A stretch of 37,745 nt of DNA from Okeania sp. SIO3I5 (GCF_010672085.1 NZ_JAAHHT010000075.1:1-37745); one strand, 5' to 3'. Shown: positions 1 through 7,952, counted from the first letter of the stretch. Notes: generated by a model from the letters alone, not told the origin. Numbers and translations are program-made.

Positions 1-90
1 TCCAGAAAATAAACTTGCCCTTTATTTACCATAAACTAGAGTTGTAAAATTTCCTGATCAAATCATTTTCTGTACATTTTTACTGAAAAT

Positions 91-135
91 ATCTTCCCTG
101 TTCCCTGTTCCCTGTTCCCTGTTCCCTGTTCCCTA
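91..135. repeat. Short tandem repeat, TTCCCTG units
   Basis: About six head-to-tail copies of a 7-bp TTCCCTG unit lie just upstream of the first gene. The same motif or its complement recurs near 10061-10098, 10321-10335 and 19080-19103, each time close to a conserved GGAGATGTCTA-like sequence. It therefore looks like the internal part of a dispersed repeat family and not an isolated microsatellite. Confidence 0.8.
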
Positions 136-173
136 CTTTGATAAAAAGTCTATATATTTTTCGGAGATGTCTA

Positions 174-1457
174 ATGACAAGCACACTCAGTTCAGAATAC
201 ATTTTAGTTGTAGATGATGTTCCTGCTAATCTCAAAGCAATAGTTCAAACTTTAACTGACGAAGGGTATGAAGTTAGCACAGCAATTAGCGGTGAACGAG
301 CGCTCAAGCAAATTTCCTATGACTTACCCGATTTAATTTTACTGGATATACAAATGCCTGGTATTGATGGATTTGAAACTTGTAAAAGGTTAAAGGAAAA
401 TCCAGAAACGAAACACATTCCAGTAATTTTTATGACTTCTCTTTCAGACAGTGAAAGTATAGTCAAAGGTTTTACATTGGGAGCAGTAGATTATATTACT
501 AAACCATTTCAAGCAGTTGAAGTTCTTGCTAGAGTAAAAACTCATATACATTTAGAACAGTTAAGAAAGAATCTAGAAAAAGAAGTAGCTAATAAAACTA
601 ATGAACTTACTCAAGCTTTAGAACAGTTAAAAATAACATTTAAAACACAACTAATTAAAACTGAAAAAATGTCAGAAATAGGAGAATTAATGGCTGGAAT
701 AGCCAATGAATTAAATCATCCCATTGGTTCAATTCATAGTAATTCTTATCATATGGAAACCTATATTAAAAATCTGCTCCAGCATTTATCTCTTTATCAA
801 CAAAATTACCCTAATCCTGTGGCAGAAATTATTAAAAGTGCTGAAGATATCGATCTAGATTTCATAAGTCAAGATTTACCTAATATGATCACTGCGATGA
901 TGGCAAGTTCAGAAAGGATAAAATACCTTAGTTCCTCTTTACGAACATTTGGTAAAAAAGCTAGTTTTCAAATCCATGAAAATATCGATCATACTCTATT
1001 AATTCTGAATCATCGTCTAAAAGCTAATCAGTATCATCCAGCGATTGAAGTAGTCAAAAAATATGGAGATTTGCCTAAGATTGAATGTTTTCCCGGACAA
1101 TTAAATCAAGTATTTATGAATCTAATTTCTCATGCTATTGATGCTATTAATGAGTTTGGTAAAAAAATAGGTTTTTCTCATTTTAAAGTTGAGCCTAAAA
1201 TTATTATTCAGACTTTAATGAATCAGGATAAAACAAAAGTAATTATTATTATTAAAGACAACGGTGTGGGAATGTCAGAAGAAGCTAGGAGAACAGTTTT
1301 CGATCAGGTTGTCAACAATAAAACTGTAGCTAAAGGTACAGGTTTAGGATTGTCTATTACTCATAAAATTGTGGTAGAAAATCATCATGGTAAACTTTGC
1401 TGTGAGTCAGCTTTAAACCAGGGGTCAGAATTTATTTTGGAATTACCAATAGAATAA
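174..1457 (+). CDS. Receiver-histidine kinase protein lacking the usual phospho-His
   Basis: Two-component protein of 427 aa in the cytoplasm; no membrane segment is visible. Residues about 8-125 form a receiver domain with acidic pair D14-D15, phosphoacceptor D58 (LLDIQMPG) and the lysine of TKPF. A coiled-coil linker follows, then a HisKA-like region and a HATPase_c domain with an N-box (NQVFMNLISHAIDAI), DNGVGM and GTGLGLS. In the dimerisation helix the expected pattern is A-H-E-[IL]-N-N-P, but here it reads IANELNHPIG: Asn178 (codon 705-707) stands where the phosphorylated His normally is. The kinase may therefore be unable to autophosphorylate in the canonical way. ATG 174 is chosen because GGAG at 163-166 lies 7 nt upstream; a TTG at 138 is an alternative start. 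The signal sensed is unknown. Confidence 0.88.
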   Translation: MTSTLSSEYILVVDDVPANLKAIVQTLTDEGYEVSTAISGERALKQISYDLPDLILLDIQMPGIDGFETCKRLKENPETKHIPVIFMTSLSDSESIVKGFTLGAVDYITKPFQAVEVLARVKTHIHLEQLRKNLEKEVANKTNELTQALEQLKITFKTQLIKTEKMSEIGELMAGIANELNHPIGSIHSNSYHMETYIKNLLQHLSLYQQNYPNPVAEIIKSAEDIDLDFISQDLPNMITAMMASSERIKYLSSSLRTFGKKASFQIHENIDHTLLILNHRLKANQYHPAIEVVKKYGDLPKIECFPGQLNQVFMNLISHAIDAINEFGKKIGFSHFKVEPKIIIQTLMNQDKTKVIIIIKDNGVGMSEEARRTVFDQVVNNKTVAKGTGLGLSITHKIVVENHHGKLCCESALNQGSEFILELPIE

Positions 1458-1904
1458 ATTCAAAATTCAAAATTCAAAATTCAAAAGTGAGAATAAATAA
1501 ATTCAAAATTCACAGCATATTCGGTCACATAAGAATAAATTGAAAATTCAAAAGTGAGAATAAAGAAAGTCAAAAGTCGTAAGCATTCAGCTAGCTCCCA
1601 TTTAGCTTTTGCAAAGAATCAAGTAACTCTAAGGTTAGCTGATTACCAATTTCATTCTTATGTTACTCTTTAGATACTAATTCCTTTGTAGATTGTATAA
1701 TTGGGTTTTATCTTATATCAAGTCCTGTTTCTTATAAAGCTCCGAAGCAAGCGGATTTGATATTAGATCAAGTTTCATTAATTAGCCATAAGAAAAAAAA
1801 ATTTTCTTGTGTTTAATTGAGAATATTTTTTAAGTTTCCCCTTGTTTCCTACTCCCTACTCCCTATTCCCTATTCCCTATTCCCTATTCCCTAAAAATAA
1901 TATT
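1458..1904. repeat. Intergenic stretch with ATTCAAA and TATTCCC short repeats
   Basis: No gene is seen. Positions 1459-1565 hold degenerate copies of ATTCAAA and GTGAGAATAAA. Positions 1764-1795 hold a dispersed motif (atcaagtttcattaattagc) that recurs inverted at 27044-27077 and direct at 33713-33746. Positions 1848-1892 carry tandem TACTCCC/TATTCCC units that stop 12 nt before the next start codon, so no usual Shine-Dalgarno sequence precedes that gene. Confidence 0.7.
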
Positions 1905-2777
1905 ATGGATTTTTACATTGTAGATGTATTTGCTGAAACTAAATATACTGGCAATCAATTAGCTGTATTTACTGGTGCTGAAGTAGCTAATCTCTCAGAT
2001 GAGAAAATGTTACAAATTGCTAGAGAGATGAATTATTCAGAAACTACTTTTATTCTCTCTCCTGAACAACGAAATGGTGGTTATGATGTGCGAATATTTA
2101 CCCCCACTAAAGAATTGCCTTTTGCGGGGCACCCAACTTTAGGAACTGCCTACATTATTCAGCGAGAAATTATTAAAAATCTGGTTGATCAAGTAGTTTT
2201 AAATCTGGCAGTCGGACAAATTCCTGTGAGTTGGAAAGGTGAAGTTTTATGGATGCGTCAAAATGTACCGACTTTTGCTCAAAAACATGAAATTAAAACT
2301 TTAGCAGAAGTATTAAATGTAGAGCTAGCTGATATAGATATAAAATTTCCTATTCAGGAAGTTTCAACAGGGATACCTTTTGTAATTGTACCTTTCAAAA
2401 CTTTGGCAGCTTTGAAAAAAGCCAAGATAAATTTGGATAAATATTATCAGTTTATTCAAACAACAAAAGTGACAGAAATTTTGATATTTTGCCGAGAAAC
2501 ATACAAAGATATTGACGATTTAAGTGTGAGAATGTTTGCGCCCTATTTAGGAATTACTGAAGACCCAGCAACGGGCAGTGCGAATGGTTGTTTAGCAGGA
2601 TATTTAGCTGAGTATAATTATTTTAATCAGAGCAAAATTGATATTAGAGTAGAACAAGGATATGAAATTAATCGACCATCTTTATTATTGTTAAAAGCTG
2701 AGAAAAAAGCAGAGGAAATAGAAGTATTTGTAGGTGGAAATGTTGTGATGGTTGCTCAAGGAAAATTTGTTACTTAA
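1905..2777 (+). CDS. PhzF-family isomerase/epimerase
   Basis: Protein of 290 aa, the usual length for the PhzF family (diaminopimelate-epimerase fold), a cytosolic enzyme group whose best known member isomerises a phenazine precursor. The N-terminus MDFYIVDVFAETKYTGNQLA is typical. The conserved acid sits in REMNYSETTFIL, followed by the glycine-rich phosphate-binding-like loop LPFAGHPTLGTA and, near the C-terminus, DPATGSANGCLAGYL. All are hallmarks of the family. The substrate in this organism is unknown; no phenazine genes are nearby, so a general metabolite-repair or side-chain isomerase role is as likely. Reading frame continues upstream into the TATTCCC repeat; ATG 1905 is preferred because family homology begins there and the upstream residues (PYSLFPIPYSLF) are translated repeat. 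Confidence 0.9.
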   Translation: MDFYIVDVFAETKYTGNQLAVFTGAEVANLSDEKMLQIAREMNYSETTFILSPEQRNGGYDVRIFTPTKELPFAGHPTLGTAYIIQREIIKNLVDQVVLNLAVGQIPVSWKGEVLWMRQNVPTFAQKHEIKTLAEVLNVELADIDIKFPIQEVSTGIPFVIVPFKTLAALKKAKINLDKYYQFIQTTKVTEILIFCRETYKDIDDLSVRMFAPYLGITEDPATGSANGCLAGYLAEYNYFNQSKIDIRVEQGYEINRPSLLLLKAEKKAEEIEVFVGGNVVMVAQGKFVT

Positions 2778-2779
2778 TT

Positions 2780-2880
2780 AGGACTTACGCAGAAACCGGG
2801 TTTATCAACAAAGCTTAGTGGTTTGAGAGACAATAATCAAACAAGAAACCCGGTTTCTTGGTAGGGATTGCGTAAGTCCT
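2780..2880. mobile_element. MITE-like element, family I (AGGACTTACGCA ends)
   Basis: A 101-bp element bounded by inverted AGGACTTACGCA and TGCGTAAGTCCT. Just inside the ends lie a second inverted pair (GAAACCGGGTTT near the left, AAACCCGGTTTC near the right). There is no coding capacity. Related copies lie at 9224-9312, 14023-14121, 15258-15352, 26796-26886 and, truncated, from 33747. The family is probably mobilised in trans by an unseen transposase. Confidence 0.75.
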
Positions 2881-2992
2881 GTTAATATCTAAGCATTCAG
2901 CGATCGGTTACCTTCCTAGATCGAAACTACCTTAACAGCTATCAGTTTCCGAGAAACATCTATATTTTACACCACACAATTGTTTGGAGCAT

Positions 2993-3100
2993 TATAGAGC
3001 GCTTTTCATATTGATGAACTACATTGTCACAACCAGAATCTTGTAGGGACGTTCCATGGAACGTCCCTACTGTGGTTTAAGCAAATGAAAACTGCTGTAA
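2993..3100. mobile_element. MITE-like element, family II (TTACAGC-CTTTTC ends)
   Basis: Element of about 108 bp with a worn left end (AGAGCGCTTTTCAT) and a right end TGAAAACTGCTGTAA. It carries a 28-bp palindrome at 3043-3070. It aligns over nearly its full length with 28703-28810 (shared ttgatgaac, cgtcacaacca-like and ctactgtggt segments). A third member with a different centre lies at 15571-15677. Confidence 0.65.
3043..3070. repeat. 28-bp perfect palindrome, ACGTTCC/GGAACGT type
   Basis: Perfect 14-bp inverted halves beginning GTAGGGACGTTCCA. As RNA this would form a long hairpin from either strand. The same 28-mer recurs at 26617-26644 (one end base changed) and 28753-28780, and variants with different middles occur at 9105-9132, 21589-21616 and 26823-26850. 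Confidence 0.85.
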
Positions 3101-3465
3101 GAAACCGGGTTTGTGAGAGGTTGATGTTAGTATTCTAGGGAATTTGATACTTTCCCCGGTTTCTACACTTTTTTATACCGATACTACTGTTGTATGCAAC
3201 ATCCCTACCTTCCACGCTCGACCTTCTGCGGTTACTCATCCACAAACATTCACGGTCTTTGCGATCGCATTTCTTAAGGAAAGAAGGGCAGTGCAGAAGT
3301 TAGAGTTTTAATTTAATTATGGCTTGCTGATTAATTATAAAAGCATTGATATATAAAGGTTTGAGTTTTTTTATAGCCTTTACAAAATGCCAAGTTTTCA
3401 GTTAAAAATGCTCAAAAAGCTAGTATTTTGGGCTGACTATCGCGGAAAAATCACTCTGACAATTC

Positions 3466-3726
3466 TTATATCATGTCCGGATAAGAGCGTGATAGAACGA
3501 CCTTCCGCTTACGCGACCAAAAAACTTTCTCTTCATTTATAGCTTAAAATTCCCTCCTCATAACTCATAACTCATAACTCATAACTCATAACTCATAACT
3601 CATAACTCATAACTCATTACTCATAACTCATAACTCATAACTCATAACTCATAACTCATTACTCATTACTCATTACTCATTACTCCTCCATTTTTATTTA
3701 TAACTATTCAACCGGACATGATATTA
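3466..3726. mobile_element. Family III element with inverted TATATCATGTCCGG ends
   Basis: A 261-bp segment bounded by TTATATCATGTCCGG on the left and CCGGACATGATATTA on the right, nearly perfect inverted repeats of 15 bp. The interior is largely a 7-bp tandem array. Other segments bounded by similar ends (TAATATCAAATCCG and inverse) are 10391-10614 and 31557-32002, with unrelated interiors. Confidence 0.6.
3557..3686. repeat. 7-bp tandem array (AACTCAT/TACTCAT)
   Basis: About 18 consecutive copies of the heptamer AACTCAT with interspersed TACTCAT variants. The period is not a multiple of three-base codons and no reading frame is maintained around it, so it is non-coding. Such arrays are prone to copy-number change by replication slippage. 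Confidence 0.9.
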
Positions 3727-3823
3727 CTCCTACCTCCTCTAAATTCCAATCTCTCCTGACTCCTGACTCCTGAATCCTGACTCCTGACTCCTACCCCTAC
3801 TAAAAGACTTTTGAGCGCAAACC

Positions 3824-5752
3824 CTAATTAAGATAATTCAGTAATCTAACAATCTCCTCAAATTGATAATTTTCTGCAAAAGTTTGCAGTTGAACAGCGA
3901 GATTAGCTTTTTCTGGTGGAATATCTTGAATAAGTTGCATCACTTTTTTACCTCGCAGTTGAGTAGAAGCTTCATAAAGTTCCGCTAACCATTGAGAAGG
4001 CATATCTTTGAAAACTACTGAAAAATCTGCTGAAGTCGTTTGTTGTTGACCACAAATTATCTTTTTTAGTCCCTTATCATTTACCTCCAGCACTGCTTCA
4101 TAAATCAACTCTATTCCCAGACAAAAGCTAATTTTCTGCCATAAATCCTCCACATCAAAAGGTTTGATCATGTACTCATCAAAACCAGATGCCAACACTA
4201 ACTCTTTATGTTCTTGAAAAACACTAGCAGTCAGAGCAATAATTTTAGTAAAAAAACTTTGTTTATTTAACTTTAATTCCCATTGTCTAATCTGTTTGGT
4301 AGCTTCATATCCATTCATCTGTGGCATCCGCAAATTCATTAAAATTAAATGAGGTTCCCATGCAGACCAAATATCGATCGCTTCTTGTCCATTACTAGCT
4401 TCCTGCACAGAAAATCCCACTGATTTCAGTAAATTTAACAATAGTAGACGATTATCAGTTTCATCATCTACCACTAAGACACGATAGTTTGGTTGCCCGG
4501 GAGCTAAAGCGATCGCCTTTTTCCTAGTTCCCCTCTCAATAATAACTTCACTAAAACTCAGACGAATGGGAATCCACAGTTGAAAACAAGTCCCTACACC
4601 AAGGCGACTCCTAATACTAATCTTACCCCCCATTAACGTAACAAACTTATGAGTAATAGCTAAACCTAATCCAGTACCTTGTCTAATTTTACGTCCTAAA
4701 GTCGCTTGCTCAAAAGGCAAAAATAACTTATCTACTTCTCCTGAAGAAATACCAGGACCTGTATCTTCTACTTCTAAATGCAGTTGATATTGATTATCTG
4801 TTGGAGTTTGGTTCTCAACTTTAGCTCTTAAAATTATCTTCCCCTTTTGAGTAAACTTAATTCCATTAGCAATCAAATTAATTAACACTTGTCGCAGCTT
4901 ACCCTCATCAGTAGAAACATATTGGGGTAAATCGGAATCTGATTCTAATATAAACTCAAGCTCTTTTTCTTGAAGCTTCACATAAAACATATCTTGTACA
5001 TCTTGAAGCAAACTGTGGAGGTCAAAATCTGTCTCATCAAGGTTAATTTGACCAGTTTCAACTTTAGACAATTCCAAAATATTGTTAATCAAAGATAATA
5101 AATGTTCTCCACTGTCGTTGATAATCTTCAAATATTCCTGTTGTTCAGATTCCAAAGAAGTATTCCTGAGAATCTGAGCAAAACCAATGACACTATTGAG
5201 GGGAGTTCGTAGTTCATGGCTCATGTTGGCCAGAAATTCGGTTTTAGCTCGATTGGCATTATCAGCAGCTTGTTGGGCCAGTTCAAACAACCGGGATTGA
5301 GCTCTGAGCAAAATCTTGATGTCCATTAACTTCCAGTTACCATTGGGATATAAGATGATAACAGGCTCATAAGTAAAATTTTCAGGTCGTTTGAGAGCTA
5401 GTTCTACTGCTTGATTAATGGTAGAAACTTCAGTGAGTAGCAATAGAGGTGCAATTGGACAACTCTCCAGATCGAAATTCACCCGGGACATCTCCCTAAT
5501 TTTTTCCCACATTATTACAATCGGTTTGTTGAGGTAAATGCCATGACTGAGCCACTCAAAAAATTTACTTCTAGAAATCATGCCAATGATTTTTGGCTGG
5601 TCTGTAATCAGGACTCCTGGAAGTGTTGGATGGTTATCAAATTCATCCTTGACAACCTTACCTAAAGTCATTTTATTAACTTGAAAGTTATGGCTAGGGA
5701 GATTGGCCAAACTGGAGTTAAGAGTAAGTTGGTTTGATTCTTGAACAAGCAT
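3824..5752 (-). CDS. Hybrid histidine kinase (CBS-like sensor, HisKA, HATPase, degenerate receiver)
   Basis: A 642-aa cytoplasmic hybrid sensor kinase. Residues about 30-155 resemble a CBS-pair sensor (PGVLITDQPKIIGMISRSKF, later EPVIILYPNGNWKLMD). A short helix leads into HisKA with phospho-His179 in FLANMSHELRTPLN, then HATPase_c with N-box (LINLIANGIKFT), DTGPGIS and GTGLGLA. A receiver domain follows (VLVVDDETDNR, TKPF-like IKPF), but its phosphoacceptor is Asn473 (codon 4334-4336) in LILMNLRMPQMNG, where Asp is expected. About 95 residues of unknown, Hpt-like helical sequence end the protein. The kinase core looks active; the receiver cannot be phosphorylated normally and may act as a constitutive or protein-interaction module. 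The stimulus and downstream partner are unknown. Confidence 0.9.
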   Translation of the reverse strand: MLVQESNQLTLNSSLANLPSHNFQVNKMTLGKVVKDEFDNHPTLPGVLITDQPKIIGMISRSKFFEWLSHGIYLNKPIVIMWEKIREMSRVNFDLESCPIAPLLLLTEVSTINQAVELALKRPENFTYEPVIILYPNGNWKLMDIKILLRAQSRLFELAQQAADNANRAKTEFLANMSHELRTPLNSVIGFAQILRNTSLESEQQEYLKIINDSGEHLLSLINNILELSKVETGQINLDETDFDLHSLLQDVQDMFYVKLQEKELEFILESDSDLPQYVSTDEGKLRQVLINLIANGIKFTQKGKIILRAKVENQTPTDNQYQLHLEVEDTGPGISSGEVDKLFLPFEQATLGRKIRQGTGLGLAITHKFVTLMGGKISIRSRLGVGTCFQLWIPIRLSFSEVIIERGTRKKAIALAPGQPNYRVLVVDDETDNRLLLLNLLKSVGFSVQEASNGQEAIDIWSAWEPHLILMNLRMPQMNGYEATKQIRQWELKLNKQSFFTKIIALTASVFQEHKELVLASGFDEYMIKPFDVEDLWQKISFCLGIELIYEAVLEVNDKGLKKIICGQQQTTSADFSVVFKDMPSQWLAELYEASTQLRGKKVMQLIQDIPPEKANLAVQLQTFAENYQFEEIVRLLNYLN

Positions 5753-6888
5753 AGTTTATCAGTTACAACAAAGCTTTAGGTACTAGAACTACTGCATAGT
5801 CTGAAAAACAAGAGCGGATAGGATATAAACAGACCTCAACCATACTTAACCTATTGGAAAAAACAGGAAAATTTAGATTTTTAGGTTGAAGTAAGCAGGG
5901 TACCATTACCGGAAACCTGGGTATAAAGCCTCCCACTAAAAGCTATCCCTGATCAGGAACTCCTGAAACCCTTGTGGGGAGCAGGGAGAAACAGTCTAGA
6001 TAAGTAAGCAAAACTACTTAAGGTTCTCAAGAAAATGTATTCCAAATTACATTTTTTCTCCTAAAAAGCAGCCCCCAGACTTATACATAATATGTCTATT
6101 TTGTCAAACTTTATGTTTATGTTAAGTATTAAGTATAAAGATGTTTATAAAGCAGACCCAAAAAAGGGGGGCTCGATCTATAACACTTTTTGTAGCTGAT
6201 AGTTGAGTTGACAAAAGTATGTAATAAAATCATATTATAGGAAATTAAATAAATAGTAATTTTAGTAAGACAAGCTCAGTTATTAAACGGGACTTTGAAT
6301 CAAAAAAAATCCCTGGATGAGGCTATCCGAACTCACAGTTAATGAAAAATCAAGCTGTTAGTATGGGATGGATCATTAGGTGGTATATCACATTTATCAA
6401 AGAAAGTTTGAAAAGATAGTAGTATCAGCGGTGCAACTAAACTTGTTTGATAAGTTGATCGAGTTTTGAATCTGTCAAACAAGCATTTTCTGTTATAATC
6501 TCGTAATTTATAGGAAAATAAAATTGTCCAATTATGGGTTGCACCCATCAAGTAGAAGTTCCACAGTCCTAAAGCAGTTAACATGAAGCGATACAGCTAA
6601 CGCTATGCTCTGTGTTTCATATTGCCCAGCGAAATGTCTAAAGATTTAGACCTCTTGCAAAAGTTTTTTACGATACATGATATTATTGATATTTTGCCTT
6701 TGCTCGGCAGCAACGATTATAAAACAGCGATCGCTAATCGTAAAAAAACAATTAAGTTTTAAAACAAGAATCATTCTGTAATTATTTACAAATAGTCGGT
6801 AATCTGGTATCTGCACAAAATAAACTCAGGTGTCACAATTTAAGATGTATATGTAGAAATCCTTTTTGATTAACTAAGAGAAACTATC
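5753..6888. other. Gene-free interval of 1.1 kb, no clear content
   Basis: I see no convincing gene here. Notable items are a CCTGATCAGG palindrome at 5948-5957 within a C/G-rich patch (5930-6000), a HIP1 octamer near 6728, and an 81-codon reading frame on the minus strand (6339-6584) preceded by stop codons and lacking any recognisable domain. A stable non-coding RNA in 5880-6060 cannot be excluded but no known RNA family was recognised. The promoter of the following gene must lie at the right edge. Confidence 0.5.
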
Positions 6889-7623
6889 ATGGCTAATACC
6901 AGTAATTTCCGTCAAGCAATGCGTGAGGCCCAAAAGCAATCCTTAGTTGGCCCAAACGTGATTGCTAATGCTTTACCATTTGTAGGGGGTGGCCTAATCC
7001 TCACAGCATTAGGTACATTTGGTGGTCTAGGAGTCTTAAGCTCTAACCCTGGTCTATTTATGACTACATTCTGGATAGCCTTAGTGGCAGAATTAGTCTT
7101 ATTTTTTGTTGCCCGTGGAATTGCAGAACGGGGCAATAACAATGTAGCTCTACCTTTATTAGCTACTTATAGCTTGCTATCTGGATATACCCTGAGTGGT
7201 TTAGTATTTGTAGCTTTAAGTACCCAAGGAGTAGGTATTGGAGGAGTAGGTTTTGCTGCCCTGGGTTGTGGTGTCACCTTTATTGCAGCTCGTCAAATAG
7301 GGTCTAATCTGTCCGAAGAAGATGGCATGGCCTTGACAAAGACTGTCAGCCTGGGAATAATGGCTCTATTGGTAGCAGTTGTCGGCCAAGTTATTTTTAG
7401 CTTTTTCGGTATTTATACAGCAGGTTGGTTAGAAATAGGTATTTCTGGCATTGGTGTATTTTTATTTGCTGGTGCTGCAGTAGTAGATTTTTACATTTTG
7501 CCCCGTACTTATCGGGACGATCAGTATATTCCTGCAGCTCTCTCAATGTATTTAACCTACATCAATCTCTTCGTATTTATTCTGCGACTTTTAATTGCCA
7601 TTAGTAGTGGTGGTCGCGACTAG
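6889..7623 (+). CDS. Bax inhibitor-1/YccA-like membrane protein
   Basis: Integral membrane protein of 244 aa with about seven hydrophobic helices, beginning near residue 23. Sequence character (glycine-rich helices, SEEDGMALTKTVSLGIMALL, FAGAAVVDFYILPRTYRDDQYIPAALSMYLTYINLF) matches the Bax inhibitor-1 family. The conserved late acidic/Tyr region (VVDFY...YRDDQYIPAALSMYLTYIN) is typical of the family's last two helices. Family members are linked to membrane ion or pH-dependent calcium leak and stress tolerance; function in cyanobacteria is not established. It is monocistronic, followed by a hairpin at 7671-7699. Start ATG 6889 has a weak purine stretch (AAGAGAAA) upstream. Confidence 0.85.
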   Translation: MANTSNFRQAMREAQKQSLVGPNVIANALPFVGGGLILTALGTFGGLGVLSSNPGLFMTTFWIALVAELVLFFVARGIAERGNNNVALPLLATYSLLSGYTLSGLVFVALSTQGVGIGGVGFAALGCGVTFIAARQIGSNLSEEDGMALTKTVSLGIMALLVAVVGQVIFSFFGIYTAGWLEIGISGIGVFLFAGAAVVDFYILPRTYRDDQYIPAALSMYLTYINLFVFILRLLIAISSGGRD

Positions 7624-7670
7624 GTTATTGATAGCAGTGAGCATTTGATGAAATAACTCTGCTATTCTGT

Positions 7671-7699
7671 AGTGGGGGTTTGGTAACCAAACCCCTACT
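7671..7699. terminator. Hairpin after Bax-inhibitor-like gene
   Basis: Arms GGGGTTTGG and CCAAACCCC enclose a 3-nt loop, followed by a short T-rich stretch (TACTTTTGG). Located 48 nt after the stop codon. It also belongs in sequence to the dispersed GTAGGGGTTTGG palindromes, so it may be a repeat that serves as terminator. Confidence 0.5.
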
Positions 7700-7952
7700 T
7701 TTGGTATTTTCCCTAAAACCTAGAACTTTCTAGGTTACTACCAGTAATTCTAGTTGTAGTAGACTGACACAGCTAAATTTAGTGCCAAACTTTTAGGGTC
7801 TGTATTTATGGCTAAAATTTGGTAAGTTGTAATACGATCTTTGTCAAACACTAATAATTGTGCGTTTTAGCGTTAACCGTGCCGGCAGATATATTCGGAG
7901 TGCAGTTAACACAACAACAAACAAAGACTTTTTTGATTAGGAGGCGATCGCC
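7700..7952. promoter_or_regulatory. Leader of prfB with strong Shine-Dalgarno
   Basis: The stretch between the hairpin and prfB holds no gene. AGGAGG at 7939-7944 sits 8 nt before the ATG at 7953, overlapping a HIP1 octamer. This fixes the start of a coding sequence whose first 24 codons are in a different frame from the rest. No clear -10/-35 pair could be assigned. Confidence 0.6.

Larger units (their letters stand above)
2778..3823. repeat. Gene-free repeat-dense region between phzF-like gene and hybrid kinase
   Basis: No gene is supported in this 1-kb interval. From left to right it holds the family I element, an element of family II (2993-3100) carrying a 28-bp palindrome, an unexplained stretch with a HIP1-like GCGATCGC near 3260, an element of family III (3466-3726) that contains a 7-bp tandem array, and a run of CTCCTGA repeats (3756-3791) just beyond the end of the hybrid kinase gene. 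Confidence 0.75.

Noticed and set aside
5880-6060. Possible structured RNA (6S, riboswitch or tmRNA) before the Bax-inhibitor gene
   Set aside because: Some inverted segments exist, but no signature of a known RNA family could be recognised, and the distance to the next gene is over 800 bp.
6339-6584. 81-codon minus-strand frame in the large spacer
   Set aside because: Stops lie directly upstream, there is no ribosome-binding site and no recognisable domain; the phrase LTALGLWNFYL hints at an old transposase or other remnant, but this is too weak to list.
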